A stretch of 64,000 nt of DNA. It comes from Plantago major. Its lineage: Eukaryota; Streptophyta; Magnoliopsida; Lamiales; Plantaginaceae. Position 1 is the stretch's first letter. Every line of letters starts with the position of its first letter. The notes under the pieces were generated by a model. That model worked only from the letters and a program-made list of their open reading frames with translations, was not told the DNA's origin and searched no databases. The DNA is taken from the NCBI GenBank assembly GCA_026545765.1, contig CM048840.1, positions 88,626,877 to 88,690,876 on the forward strand, read 5' to 3'. A program made the translations under genes and the position numbers. Positions 10,592 through 20,567 of the stretch are shown here, one piece after another.

Positions 10592-10644
10592 GATTTGTTC
10601 GTCTTAAGTCGTTCGACTTAAGCGGGACATATTTTGGTATAACA
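10592..10644 (-). repeat. 5' LTR of the Gypsy element, second part
   Basis: Continues the LTR interrupted at 6127 (TTGTTCGTCTTAAGTCG... to TATAACA). The Gypsy target duplication ATATT follows at 10645-10649. Confidence 0.85.
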
Positions 10645-10649
10645 ATATT

Positions 10650-10880
10650 TTTATTTTCGGGTCCACTTTTAAAAATTGGCATGGAACGGGATCTCGACAT
10701 TATTTGGCCCCGGGGGACAGGACATTTTGGAAGCAAAAATGAAACATATCTGCATTTTGTGCATGGGCATGCCCATGCATGCAGAATTAGATAGGAGTTA
10801 TTGTGACGGCTCGGTCAATAAGTCATACATTTTGACTAGGTATTATTTTTCTAATTAAGGACTTTGACTGGTTAAGTAAA
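10650..10880. other. Short spacer between the Gypsy element and the LINE
   Basis: Original target DNA of the Gypsy element. Holds a GCATGGGCATGCCCATGCATGC palindromic patch near 10762-10784. No gene. Confidence 0.35.
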
Positions 10881-10908
10881 CACCTCATTATAAAATCTTC
10901 CGGATGCC

Positions 10909-10971
10909 GGAGGTCCGGTGGCGGTCATTGGAGGTCCGGTGGCAGTCATTGGAGGTCCGATGGTGGTTCTA
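10909..10971 (+). repeat. LINE 5' UTR tandem repeats (3 x 21 bp)
   Basis: Units starting GGAGGTCCGGTGGCGGTCAT at 10909, 10930 and 10951, the third more diverged. Repeated monomers at the 5' end are common in L1-type promoters. Confidence 0.55.
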
Positions 10972-11054
10972 ATTAATATTAATACATTTTCTTTGAGAAG
11001 GCGATTTTCTCGGAGCTCAAAAACGGCGATTCCAAGCACCGGTGAATCGCAGGC

Positions 11055-12520
11055 ATGAAGAAGACAACGACGAGAGGCCGTCCCCGCAAAAAGGTGGCCT
11101 CACCGTCCCCCATACAAAACAACAGAGGAGCGGAACCAAACGCTACTCGTGCTGTGGAGCCGATTGAGCAACAGGAAATCGAAATTGAGGAGAATTCAAC
11201 AGATTTGGCGGATTTAGGTTTAACAAACAAAAATCAGCAATTGGAGCAAGACCCAATCCAACAGGTTTAACAAACAAAAATCAGCCTGCTGTCAGCTCTG
11301 CTATTTCGATTCAGGAAGACATGGTGCCAGCGGGATTTGCTCAGGCACCAGCTGTGATTTCACAGGCGCCAGCGGATATGGCACAGGTGTCAGCGGGTAC
11401 GTCACAGGCACCGACTAGGCAGGAACGAACAGACACACTATGGACATCAATTATTAGGGGCAATCGGGAAACAACACGCGGATTGGCTATTGATTTTTCT
11501 GCCCCGAGCATTGTTGATGGTGAGGCAGAAGTTGCCATTGAGGCAGATGATGTTGCATCCGAGCTTGAATTTTGGAAAACCTCTCTGATAATGTATGTGT
11601 TAGGGGGTGAATTGACTATGTACGCAGTAAAATTATACATGGAGAAATCTTGGAATTTTGTTACTCTACCGAAGATGTTCTATAATGACGAAGGATATTT
11701 CATCCTGAAATTCAAGATTATGGCGGACAGGGATGCAGTGATGAGTAAAGGACCCTATACGATATATAACATGTCAATGTTCTTGCGTGAATGGGTGAGT
11801 GGATTTTCTTTGAAGGATGATATGTTAAGGGTTGTACCAATATGCATGGATTAAACTTCCTCAACTACCATTGCATCTATGGGGACAAAAGAGCTTGGGA
11901 AAGATAGGAAGTGCATTGGGGAAACCTTTATTTACTGATGAATGTATCGCAAGAAAATTGCGTGTGTCATATGCGAGAATTTTGGTTGAAGTTGATATCA
12001 CTAAGAAGCTTAAAGACCATATCACAGTCAAGGACTTAAAGGAAAAGGTGATCAAGCAACTTGTCGAATACGAATGGAAGCCTCTATTTTGTGAAAAATG
12101 CAACAAGCCAGGACATATTTGCACAAACACGCCACATAGGGGACCACCGCAACCAAGTCAGAAACAATGGCGTATACAGAAGGATAATCGTGTGGCTTCT
12201 ACTAAGGGAAAAATAAGAATGTGGACTCGGCTGGACCAAGTAATACGGGAGGGGTGGGTGCGACTCCACGGATGGAGGGCACATCACCGCAGCATACAGG
12301 AAGGGTGGCCGCACCTCCACGACCGGAGAGCACATCACAGCAGCATACAGGCTCCACGCAACCGGCCCAAGAAAATGAATGGCAGGTTGTTAATGGATCG
12401 CCGCGAGGTAGAAACAATGGAAAAAGCCCTATACAGGATGAGAGTATAATTTTCCATAATGGTTTTGAGTCTTTGAGGACCTCGGATAATCCTCTCACGA
12501 CTCAGGAACCGGCTCCATGA
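11055..12520 (+). pseudogene. LINE ORF1 (gag-like, DUF4283 plus CCHC knuckle), frameshifted
   Basis: Four overlapping reading-frame segments (11055-11270, 11321-11854, 11832-12449, 12221-12520) form one ancestral ORF1. The start is basic (MKKTTTRGRPRKK, NLS-like). The second segment holds the DUF4283/RRM-like fold typical of plant LINE and zinc-knuckle proteins (LEFWKTSLIMYVLGG ... FNFVTL-like core). The third has a knuckle-like FCEKCNKPGHICTN (C-x2-C-x4-H-x-C). The fourth is a Gln/Pro/Thr-rich tail with EWQVVNGSPRGR. At least three frame changes disrupt it, one around 11270-11320 and others within the overlaps. The protein would bind LINE RNA in the ribonucleoprotein particle. The last segment ends in the ATGA that also starts ORF2. 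Confidence 0.7.
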
Positions 12521-15500
12521 TCCTCTCATGGAACGTCAGGGGGTGTAATAATATAGCCAAAGTTCGTGAGATCAGCTCCCGTCTCTCTGATTTGCAGGTT
12601 GCAGTGGCTATATTAGTAGAAACACGAGTTAAGAAAGAAAAGAGTGTGAGTATTAGGAGGAAGATGGGACAACGATGGTGTTATCTGGATAATTATGATC
12701 ATCACCCAAATGGCAGAATTTGGATACTATGGGACCCGAAACAAGTTGATATTAAACCTGTGAATGGCAGCTCGCAGTTCATACATTGTGAGATTTATGA
12801 TCTGACTGGGGTGAGGATAACGTGGTTAACTGCGATTTATGCACTTAACCACCTGGAGGATAGACGAGTACTCTGGAATGATGTGGAGAGACTTAACCAA
12901 CACATGCAGGGTAATTGGATGCTGATGGGCGATTTTAATAATGTTTTGACAGCACATGATAGGGTTGGAGGTGCACTAGTACAACCGGGGGAATATAGTG
13001 ATCTGGCTTGCATGATGGATACGGTAGGGTTGTTTGAACTAGATAGCATTGGGGACCATTTCACGTGGCATAATAAGCATACCCAGGACCCTATCTACTC
13101 GAGAATCGACAGGGCTATTGGTAATATGAGTTGGTTCAACAACTATGGTCATATACAAGTGGAGGTTTTAGAGCCAAGTATTTCTGACCATGCGTTGTTG
13201 TTATTGAGACTATGGAGGCCACCTACACGTTTCAAACAACAGTTCAGATTCATCAATAGCACCATAGACCACCCACACTTCATGGATCGGGTTCGGGAAA
13301 ACTGGTCCATACGGATGGAGGGGCGGCCCATGCTCAAATTGTGGAACAAACTGAAGAGGCTGACACCAATCATTCGACATATGCAGACAAGATTTACGGG
13401 AATGAAACGGAAAATTGAGGAGGCTCGGGAACGGCTGAATCTGGCCCAAAGCGAACTGCTCCAAGATAAGTTGAATCCAGACTTGATAATTCGGGTAAAG
13501 GTGTGTACTCAAGAGCTACTACATTGGAATGAGATTGATGAAAGACTAATACAACAAAAATCCAAAATCGACTGGCTTCGACTTGGAGATGGAAACAATG
13601 CATATTTCCATGCTAATCTAAAGGCAAAGAATAGAAGTATGGGAATAACGCAATTGCAAACGGCAGATGGGCAGCTTGTTACTCGACAACAAGATTTGGA
13701 GCGGGAAGTTTTGACTTGTTATTTGCAGCTTGTGGGCACTGCCAAAAACCGTATTCAAGGACTGCAAATTGATGCACTACGTGCCGGCCAGCAACTCGCG
13801 CATGGGGATGCTGATCACCTTGTGGCCCCGGTTACAAACAAAGAAATTCTTGAGGCTCTAAAGGATATAGGAGATTTAAAGGAACCGGGCATTGACGGAT
13901 ATAATGCTAAGTTCTTCAAAGCGGCATGGAGCGTTATTGGTCCGGATACTATTAAGGCGGTCCAAGAATTCTTCTCACATGACAGGTTATATATGGCCAT
14001 CAATTGTAGCATAGTAACGTTGATTCCCAAGACTGCGGATGCGAACAAAGTAAAGGAGTTCCGGCCAATATCATGTTGCACCACACTTTATAAGATAATA
14101 TCCAAAATCTTAACAAATCGGCTGAGTAAAGTGATTGGTACGGTGGTCCATCATAGTCAGGCAGCATTTATACCAGGACAACAAATCCACAACCACATTC
14201 TCCTGGCATATGAGCTCTTACGGGGCTATAGCAGGAATGGGGGCACACCAAGATGTATGTTACAGATGGATTTGCAAAAAGCATATGATACGGTAGAATG
14301 GTCAGCACTTGAGGGTATCTTACAGGAGCTCAGTTTTCCACCGAAATTCATTCGATGGATTATGATTTGTGTGACAACCATTTCATACAGATACATGGTA
14401 AATGGGAAACCTACTTGTATACTACGCGCACGACGTGGGTTACGACAAGGAGACCCGTTATCTCCTCTCCTATTTGTCTTGATTATGGAATATATGCATA
14501 GATTGATGCAGAGATTAAAGCAGGTACCGGATTTTAACTTCCATGCAAAGTGTGAGAAGGTCAGTATCATTAACCTATCCTTTGCCAATGACCTACTTTT
14601 ATTTGTACGAGGAGACGTACGCTCAGTTGAGTTGTTAATGGAACAATTTAACATCTTTTCTGAGTCTACTGGATTACATGTAAACCCGGCAAAATGCCAA
14701 CTCTTCTTTGGAGCAGTCCCGGATGAGATCCAGGAATCGATTCGGCAGGCTACAGGTTTTGCGAGTGGTCTTCTGCCATTCCGTTACCTCGGGGTCCCAC
14801 TCACGAGCAAAAAGCTTACTATTGTACAATGCCAGCCTCTAATTGATAAACTGGTTACCCGGATACGACACTGGAGTGCAAAACTACTCAGTTATGGAGG
14901 TAGAGTACAACTTATAAAGAGTGTGCTATTCGCAGTCACCAATTATTGGTTGCAATGTTTCCCCCTCCCTAAGGGTATTCTGAAAAGGATTGAAGCTATT
15001 TGCCGATCATTCCTCTGGTCGAATAGTGACACGATTACTAGCAAATCACCAGTGGCTTGGGAAAAGATATGTTCATCAAAGAAGAAAGGAGGATTACAAA
15101 TCATTGACTTAGTCATCTGGAGTAGGGCCTGCCTGCTTAAATTGCTATGGAACCTATGCAATAAACAGGATAGTCTTTGGGTAAAATGGATCCACGCATA
15201 TTATATGCCACGGGAACAGATCTTGACACACCCTATACCCTTGACTAGCTCCTGGATCATGAAGGGAATCATGAAACATCGGCCAGCGGTGACAGGTAAT
15301 AGTACATGGGATTCGATGACCATGTCTCAGAAGTATAGCACAGGCAAGATGTACAAGACATTGCAAAGTGGCAAACCGGATGTGGCAAGGCAGCAGCTAA
15401 TGTACGGGAACATTGCAAGACCCCGTTCGTGCTTTATTACATGGCTCGCATGCCAAGGGAGAGTGGCCACTAAGGATAGATTACACAGGTTTGGAATGAT

Positions 15501-15882
15501 TGCCGATGTGACTTGCTGTTTTTGTCCAATGCCGGAAACTCTAGAGCACCTATTATTCGAATGTAATGGCACAAAAAGCATATGGCAGCAGGTACTAGGA
15601 TGGATGAAATTCACACACACACACACACACACACCGGGGACATGGTCAACGGAGCTGGCGTGGGTTCTGAAACATAGCAAAGGGAAGAATTGGAGACACA
15701 AACTACTCAAGGTGGCCTTCCTAGAGACAATCTACGAGATCTGGAATCACAGGAATAAGACATGTTTCGGTAGGGATGATAGTCATATACCCATTTCTCA
15801 GTTGATTAGTGATGTACTAGTTTATAGAACTTGGATGATACCTAGATTTCGACCCCATGTCGGGAGTCTCATGATTAGCTAA
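12517..15882 (+). CDS. LINE ORF2: endonuclease-reverse transcriptase with zf-RVT domain
   Basis: Uninterrupted 1121-codon ORF. Residues 1-230 form an AP-type endonuclease (EEP): SWNVRG at 4-9, Glu in VETR at 35, GDFN at 138-141 and SDH at 223-225, all catalytic landmarks present. The reverse transcriptase spans about 450-740: LIPKT and FRPIS, Asp of motif A at 585 (QMDLQKAYD), GLRQGDPLSP from 641, and motif C at 689-692. Motif C reads FAND instead of FADD (Asn 691, codon AAT at 14587-14589), which removes one metal-binding Asp. The C-terminus carries the zf-RVT region (about 950-1060), including CCFCPMPETLEHLLFEC. A CA microsatellite encodes a THTHTHTH run near residue 1033. In life it would nick target DNA and prime reverse transcription in the nucleus. 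The Asn change probably inactivates this copy. Confidence 0.9.
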   Translation: MILSWNVRGCNNIAKVREISSRLSDLQVAVAILVETRVKKEKSVSIRRKMGQRWCYLDNYDHHPNGRIWILWDPKQVDIKPVNGSSQFIHCEIYDLTGVRITWLTAIYALNHLEDRRVLWNDVERLNQHMQGNWMLMGDFNNVLTAHDRVGGALVQPGEYSDLACMMDTVGLFELDSIGDHFTWHNKHTQDPIYSRIDRAIGNMSWFNNYGHIQVEVLEPSISDHALLLLRLWRPPTRFKQQFRFINSTIDHPHFMDRVRENWSIRMEGRPMLKLWNKLKRLTPIIRHMQTRFTGMKRKIEEARERLNLAQSELLQDKLNPDLIIRVKVCTQELLHWNEIDERLIQQKSKIDWLRLGDGNNAYFHANLKAKNRSMGITQLQTADGQLVTRQQDLEREVLTCYLQLVGTAKNRIQGLQIDALRAGQQLAHGDADHLVAPVTNKEILEALKDIGDLKEPGIDGYNAKFFKAAWSVIGPDTIKAVQEFFSHDRLYMAINCSIVTLIPKTADANKVKEFRPISCCTTLYKIISKILTNRLSKVIGTVVHHSQAAFIPGQQIHNHILLAYELLRGYSRNGGTPRCMLQMDLQKAYDTVEWSALEGILQELSFPPKFIRWIMICVTTISYRYMVNGKPTCILRARRGLRQGDPLSPLLFVLIMEYMHRLMQRLKQVPDFNFHAKCEKVSIINLSFANDLLLFVRGDVRSVELLMEQFNIFSESTGLHVNPAKCQLFFGAVPDEIQESIRQATGFASGLLPFRYLGVPLTSKKLTIVQCQPLIDKLVTRIRHWSAKLLSYGGRVQLIKSVLFAVTNYWLQCFPLPKGILKRIEAICRSFLWSNSDTITSKSPVAWEKICSSKKKGGLQIIDLVIWSRACLLKLLWNLCNKQDSLWVKWIHAYYMPREQILTHPIPLTSSWIMKGIMKHRPAVTGNSTWDSMTMSQKYSTGKMYKTLQSGKPDVARQQLMYGNIARPRSCFITWLACQGRVATKDRLHRFGMIADVTCCFCPMPETLEHLLFECNGTKSIWQQVLGWMKFTHTHTHTPGTWSTELAWVLKHSKGKNWRHKLLKVAFLETIYEIWNHRNKTCFGRDDSHIPISQLISDVLVYRTWMIPRFRPHVGSLMIS
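15612..15634 (+). repeat. (CA)n microsatellite inside LINE ORF2
   Basis: About eleven CA units encoding alternating Thr-His. The reading frame is preserved. Confidence 0.85.
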
Positions 15883-16206
15883 GTATTATAGTTTATTTTC
15901 GAATAACTCAAGCTGGATCATCGATCGCCTACTGCTTTGTATATGTTTTTGGAGATTGATAATATATTCTAGTTAAAAAAAATAAAATCATTCTCTTGTA
16001 CAATACACTCCTTAAAAGTCATTGATTACCTTATTCTGTAATCTGATTCGGTTCATTATTTGTTCTCGGGATGTTTATTTAGTGGACGTCATGAAATCAA
16101 ATTACACTTGTGATTGATCCGCGGGGATGAACCGAAGAAGTCATAATTTTTTCTTCCGAAGTATCTCTACTCAACAAACATAAATTTTCACGAGGGGCGG
16201 TATTTA

Positions 16207-16211
16207 GATAA
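16207..16211. other. Target-site duplication GATAA of Sire element A (left copy)
   Basis: GATAA immediately before the 5' LTR. The same 5 bases follow the 3' LTR at 46589-46593. Confidence 0.85.
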
Positions 16212-17941
16212 TGTTGGGAAATTTGTTGGGAAATTTCTTGGGAAATTTGTTAGGAAATTTGTTAGATATTTTGTTAGAAATATCTGTTTAGATTTTGATC
16301 AGCAACATGATGACTTATCTTAGTCTCAGAAAGGTGATTAGTACTCTTGGCTCACTTGAACATTGTAAAAGAGGAAATCCACTAAGTATGATAGTCTAGC
16401 TAATCTTGTATAGGATGTTAGGTCTCAAAATGTAATTTTTATTTTTAGAAGACCAAGAAGAAGACATCCAAGCAGAACAAGCTCAACGACATTGAAGACT
16501 TGAAGAAACTGCACAAGATTACTGAAACTGTTTTTTCAGATACCTTAGCCAGATATCTTGGAGATACGAATAGTTTTAGACAAACTGTGTCACAAGAGAT
16601 ATCTGAGAAATAAGAGGCCTATCTGAAAACAAGGAAAGTGTCCACAGATATCTATTCTCAGATACCTTGAGCATTAACCCCATTTCTGAAAGAGAAATAT
16701 ATATATTGCAAACAAAGTTGTTTCAATAAATAGTGGTATCTGAAGATTGAAGATAAGGACGTGCAAAGAATCAGATAACACTAGTCTCTGATACAAAGCA
16801 TAGTTCCGTTGACACTACAGGACAAAAGTATAGTACAATGCATTTAATGAATGCAGAGATGTGCGAATAAAAGCAACGGCATTTCGAAGAAGAAGACAAA
16901 ACTGCTACGATTATACACATATATATCAATAGTTTGAATTTGAGCCTAACGGATACTATTCAAACGGTACTCAAATTCATCTATAAATATCAACAGTTAG
17001 ACTGCTTGAAGAGACACACGACATATCTTGAAAACGCTGAACATCTTACTCTCTAAAAGCAACTTACTTATCCTCAAAGCTTTCTGTTGCGACCAAAGCT
17101 TTTGATCTTGAGTAACACTAAAGTTCTAAGTGTCCTGATCCTAAACAAGCACAGCTATCTGTGAAAGAGTTGAAACGAAAGATCAAGTATCTGAGATTCA
17201 TTCTCTTGAACATTTATCTAAGACTTGGGTCAGTAAAAAGAACAAGATACCATACATTGAAAAGTGTATTAAGTATACTTGATTCACAGAGCTATCTGAA
17301 TAACTGAATAAGTTATTAAAGAAGCTCATCTGACAACTCAAACCAAAACCAACACCATAACTGGCGTGGAGTATAGGAAGTACTTAGTTTGAAAAATCAG
17401 GGAATAACTCCAAGGTTACCGGAGTATAGGAAGTACTTGATTTGGGAAACTAAGGAATAACTCCAAGGTTATTGAGTATAGGAAGTACTTAGCTTGGGAA
17501 GCTAGGGAATAACTCAAAGGTTTCTGAGTACAGAAAGTACTTGGCTGTGAAAGCCGGGGAACAACTCAGGGGGAACATTTGGTTGGGAACCAATTGTTTA
17601 AGAATCTTAGAATAGGATTATTGTAAGGTTAACTCAATTGTCTGTTCTAGTGAATTCTTGGTCTCTGGTAGACCGAAGTGGATTAGTTGGAGGATTACGC
17701 CACCTCCAGATACCACTATACTTGCTGTGTTATTTACCTTTCTGTATTTACATTTCAGCAACACACACACACACTTTAACTGTTTCTACACTTATCTTTA
17801 TTAAGTCTTCCGCGCTCTGATTCTAAGTATCAGATAGCTATTCGGATATCTGAGAAATAGTTTTTATCGACAAAAGTTTTAAAAGACTATTCACCCCCCC
17901 CCCCCCTCTAGTCTTTTACTTTGCCGTTATCTGGACCAACA
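16212..17941 (+). repeat. 5' LTR of element A
   Basis: Begins with four tandem copies of a roughly 12-bp word around TTGGGAAATTTG (16213-16262) and ends TCTGGACCAACA. It includes many AGATATCT/TATCTGAG words, a block of four roughly 60-bp repeats, a CA run (17759-17774) and a C homopolymer (17893-17906). Aligned by eye to 44860-46588 it differs at roughly twenty sites, some clustered near 16845-16920. Confidence 0.9.
17364..17570 (+). repeat. Internal tandem repeats of the Sire LTR (4 x about 55 bp)
   Basis: Four imperfect copies of GAGTATAGGAAGTACTTAG...GGGAATAACTCCAAGGTT. The same block occurs in the other LTRs (about 21290-21495 inverted, 46010-46215). Confidence 0.75.
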
Positions 17942-17942
17942 A

Positions 17943-17956
17943 GTGGTATCCGCGCA
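17943..17956 (+). other. Primer-binding site of element A
   Basis: GTGGTATCCGCGCAGG lies one base after the LTR. It matches the initiator-Met tRNA complement TGGTATCAGAGC with AG-to-CG changes (ATCAGAG to ATCCGCG). Element B has the normal TGGTATCAG, so these changes may be sequence error. Confidence 0.7.
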
Positions 17957-18058
17957 GGAGGTTCACAAGCCTTCGGCACTGACCCTAGATCCCCCGATAG
18001 GTGACGGAACTTTGGCCATTGTCGAGGACTAATTAATTTTTGTGTTAAGTGTGCAGGT

Positions 18059-19325
18059 ATGTCTCTGAGTGATGCACCCATTCTCAAACCAGAGAATTAC
18101 GAGAAATGGAAAAATAACATGATGCTCCACCTTGAAGCCATAAGTGACGAAATGATCGAAGTGATAAAGAATGGCCCAATAGTCATTCAACAACTCAAAC
18201 AAGTCATGGAGGTTTCTAATGGTAGAGACAGAGATCAAAGCGAAGGATCTTCACAAACCGATGCGTCAACAAGTGGGAGATCTACAAGTCAAGTCATTTA
18301 CGAACCAAAGCCCAGAGAACTCTGGACATCGGAAGATGCCAAGAGAAATTGTCCGATGGTCAAGCTCGTAATATCATCATCGGATCGACACTGAGCACAT
18401 CTGATTAAAGCGTGGGGTGCTAAAGCGGCGAAAGTTGCACAGCGGTGATTGAAGAAATCTGCGGGCCGAGAAAACCAAAGAATACAAGTTCGAAGTTCTC
18501 AAGTTGAAATTTCAAAATTTCAAACAAGGATCCACTGAAACTCTGGAAGAACTTGATTTCAGATTTACCACTCTCATGAGTGACATGGCAGCTCTTGGGG
18601 AAAGCAACAGATACTCCCAGTCAGAAAAGATTAAGACTATTGTCAGAAGTCTTAACCACAACTGGGAGCATACCAAATTCTTTTATTTTAACCAAGGAAT
18701 GCCAAATATCACTCCAGTGGAACTTTTCTCTCATCTTGCTACTGTTGATTATGAGACAACTCAAAGAGAACAAACAACTGAAAAGTTGCAAAACGTTGCT
18801 CTAGTCACTCAAGGAACTTCTGAAAAGAAGAAAAGCAAGGAAGAAACTGAGGATGCTCTTGCTGCAAAGCAAATGAGCAAATATATCAGTCGAGAAATTG
18901 AAAGAAGAAAAGCCAAAGAGAAGCTGAAAAAGCATCTAGGCTCAAACTATCACCAGTACAAAAATATGCAAAGCTCGCTGAACAAGCCAGCTCAGAAAGC
19001 ATCATGTACTGAGGAAGCAGAAATTGGAAACGATATCTGTTTCTATTGTCAAAAACCTGGCCACTTCAAGAAGGATTGTCCTGCCCTCAACAAACTAAGG
19101 ACAGGTGACAAGAAAGATAGAAGAATCTTCAAAAGAAGCCAGAAAGCTTTGTTAACTGAAGAAAGAAAGAAAATCCAAATTCAACTGGATGCTCTAGACG
19201 TTGAAACAGATTCTGAAGATGACAATTCAGATGACTCAACCTTACCATCACCGGAATTATGTGGAGTTACTCATGATATAATCGACTTCGGCCTCAAGAA
19301 GAATGAAATATGTGGAGTTCTTTGA
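18059..19325 (+). pseudogene. Element A gag, capsid and zinc-knuckle region
   Basis: First segment 18059-18394 (111 codons, MSLSDAPILKPENYEKW start), then a disrupted patch 18395-18503, then 18504-19325 (273 codons, same frame as the next gag segment). It has the Copia gag-polypeptide fold (UBN2 family; LEELDFRFTTLMSDM, KIKTIVRSLNHNW) and a CCHC knuckle CFYCQKPGHFKKDC that binds genomic RNA. An in-frame TGA at 19323 separates it from the coiled-coil part. The disrupted patch has the CAG/CTG-to-CG signature discussed in the findings, so the broken frame may not be real. The protein would build the cytoplasmic virus-like particle. Confidence 0.75.
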
Positions 19326-19364
19326 AATTGTGGTCCAGACATCTCCAACATAGAAATCTGTCTT

Positions 19365-20567
19365 ATGGCTGATGAGGTAACACATACTTCTTGTTATACT
19401 TATGAAAGTGATGAAGAGGAAATAAAAAATCTAGAAAATCTCAGGAAAGAACTTGACATCTATGAAAGAGAATTTCTAATGATCCGAGCTAGAGCCGAAA
19501 ACCTTGAAGAAGAAAAGAATTCTCTTGCAAAGGAAAATTCTCAATTAGTTAAAGTATCTGAGAGAAAGGATGCTGAAAATACATCTCTCAAAGCTCAGAT
19601 ATCTGAGACTGAAAAGTCACATAAAGAAGCAATGGTTGAATTACAAAAGAAATATGAAGATCTTCTTTCTGAGAACAAGGGACTCAAGAAGAAAGAATTA
19701 TCTTTTCAATCTTATGCCAAAGCTAGTGACACTCTTACTGAAGTACAATCTTACTTAAGAGATCCTTCAGAAAAGAAAGGACTTGGACTGAATACACAGA
19801 CAGATAGTTCTATCACTCTGAATAAGAGTAAGGAGAGAAGAACATTTGTAAGTACTCAGCAAAACGGTTCCCATGCAATCTATAGTATCGGTGAGAAGAC
19901 AAAGATTGTTGACAAAGGAAAGGCAGTTGCGACTAAACCTTTGTGGGAAAAACAAGTCAAAAACAAAACTGTTGGGCACGTCTCTGAAAAGAAACACAAC
20001 ACTGAAAAGTGTAAACACCCACATTGCTATGTCTCTCAAAAAGGTAGAATTGCAGGAGCTGGCAAATTCTCCCATGTCACTTTTTCTGGAAAGAAATTGG
20101 ACCAACCAGAGACTAGCAAAGCTGCTGAGGAAAGATCTCAGATAGCTTCAAGTGCTCGAAAAGGTATTGGCTACAAAGGCATCGGAAAACAACTTGCTCA
20201 TGAGTACAAGCAGGAGCAAGAACGATGGCTGAAAGCTAGAATTGCTCAAAGCAATTATCAGAAGTGGAAGTTAAATCAAGCCACTGAAAATCTGAATGCC
20301 AGGGCTAGAAGAAATCTGGCAAGGAAAGCTAAGTTTGCTGAAAAGCAAACTCAGAAACCTGACAGGTATCTGAAAGCATCATATGGAGCACCTAGGAACA
20401 CACCAAGGAAGAAAATAATTCTTACTAATTATAACATTCATTCAAATAGAATTCCTCCTTACGTTCCTGTCAGACAAAAGAATATTTCAAAGAAATTCAT
20501 TCAAAAATGGATTCCTACTGGAAGATCTTTTAATTCTGACGGTTCCATCAAAGATATGAGAACCTAA
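19365..20567 (+). CDS. Element A gag C-terminal coiled-coil segment
   Basis: 400 codons starting MADEVTHTSCYTYESDEEE. Residues about 15-120 have heptad-like Leu/Ile spacing with many Glu/Lys (ENLEEEKNSLAKENSQL), a long coiled coil. The remainder is Lys/Arg-rich with a C-x4-H-C patch (KCKHPHCYV), consistent with nucleic-acid contact. Extended gag of this type is typical of Sire elements. It ends with TAA at 20565-20567, and pol continues in the same frame. Confidence 0.75.
   Translation: MADEVTHTSCYTYESDEEEIKNLENLRKELDIYEREFLMIRARAENLEEEKNSLAKENSQLVKVSERKDAENTSLKAQISETEKSHKEAMVELQKKYEDLLSENKGLKKKELSFQSYAKASDTLTEVQSYLRDPSEKKGLGLNTQTDSSITLNKSKERRTFVSTQQNGSHAIYSIGEKTKIVDKGKAVATKPLWEKQVKNKTVGHVSEKKHNTEKCKHPHCYVSQKGRIAGAGKFSHVTFSGKKLDQPETSKAAEERSQIASSARKGIGYKGIGKQLAHEYKQEQERWLKARIAQSNYQKWKLNQATENLNARARRNLARKAKFAEKQTQKPDRYLKASYGAPRNTPRKKIILTNYNIHSNRIPPYVPVRQKNISKKFIQKWIPTGRSFNSDGSIKDMRT

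Larger units (their letters stand above)
2451..10644 (-). mobile_element. Non-autonomous Gypsy-type LTR retrotransposon with a nested CACTA insertion
   Basis: Two long terminal repeats beginning TGTTGAGGG/TGTTAAGGG and ending TATAACA bound the element, and the 5-bp duplication ATATT flanks it exactly (2446-2450 and 10645-10649). A primer-binding-like sequence lies inside the right LTR and a purine tract inside the left LTR, so the element is transcribed on the minus strand. Without the CACTA insertion it is about 3.7 kb. It keeps a gag N-terminal ORF on the minus strand and an unusual ORF on the plus strand, with no protease, RT, RNase H or integrase visible, so it depends on a partner. This layout resembles LARD/Grande/Retand-like plant Gypsy derivatives with an antisense extra ORF. 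Confidence 0.85.
10885..15988 (+). mobile_element. L1-type LINE retrotransposon
   Basis: Order: 5' region with 21-bp tandem repeats, ORF1 (DUF4283/zinc knuckle; frameshifted), ORF2 (endonuclease, RT, zf-RVT), short 3' UTR and an A-rich tail at 15975-15988. Length about 5.1 kb, near full length for plant L1 elements. The 5' limit is approximate, and I could not find a convincing target duplication. Confidence 0.85.

Noticed and set aside
10561..10858. Short plus-strand ORFs near the CACTA/LTR junction
   Set aside because: They cross the CACTA end, LTR end and target duplication, so they are chance frames.
12837..15710. Minus-strand ORFs of up to 142 codons inside LINE ORF2
   Set aside because: Shadows of the plus-strand ORF2, with no protein features of their own.
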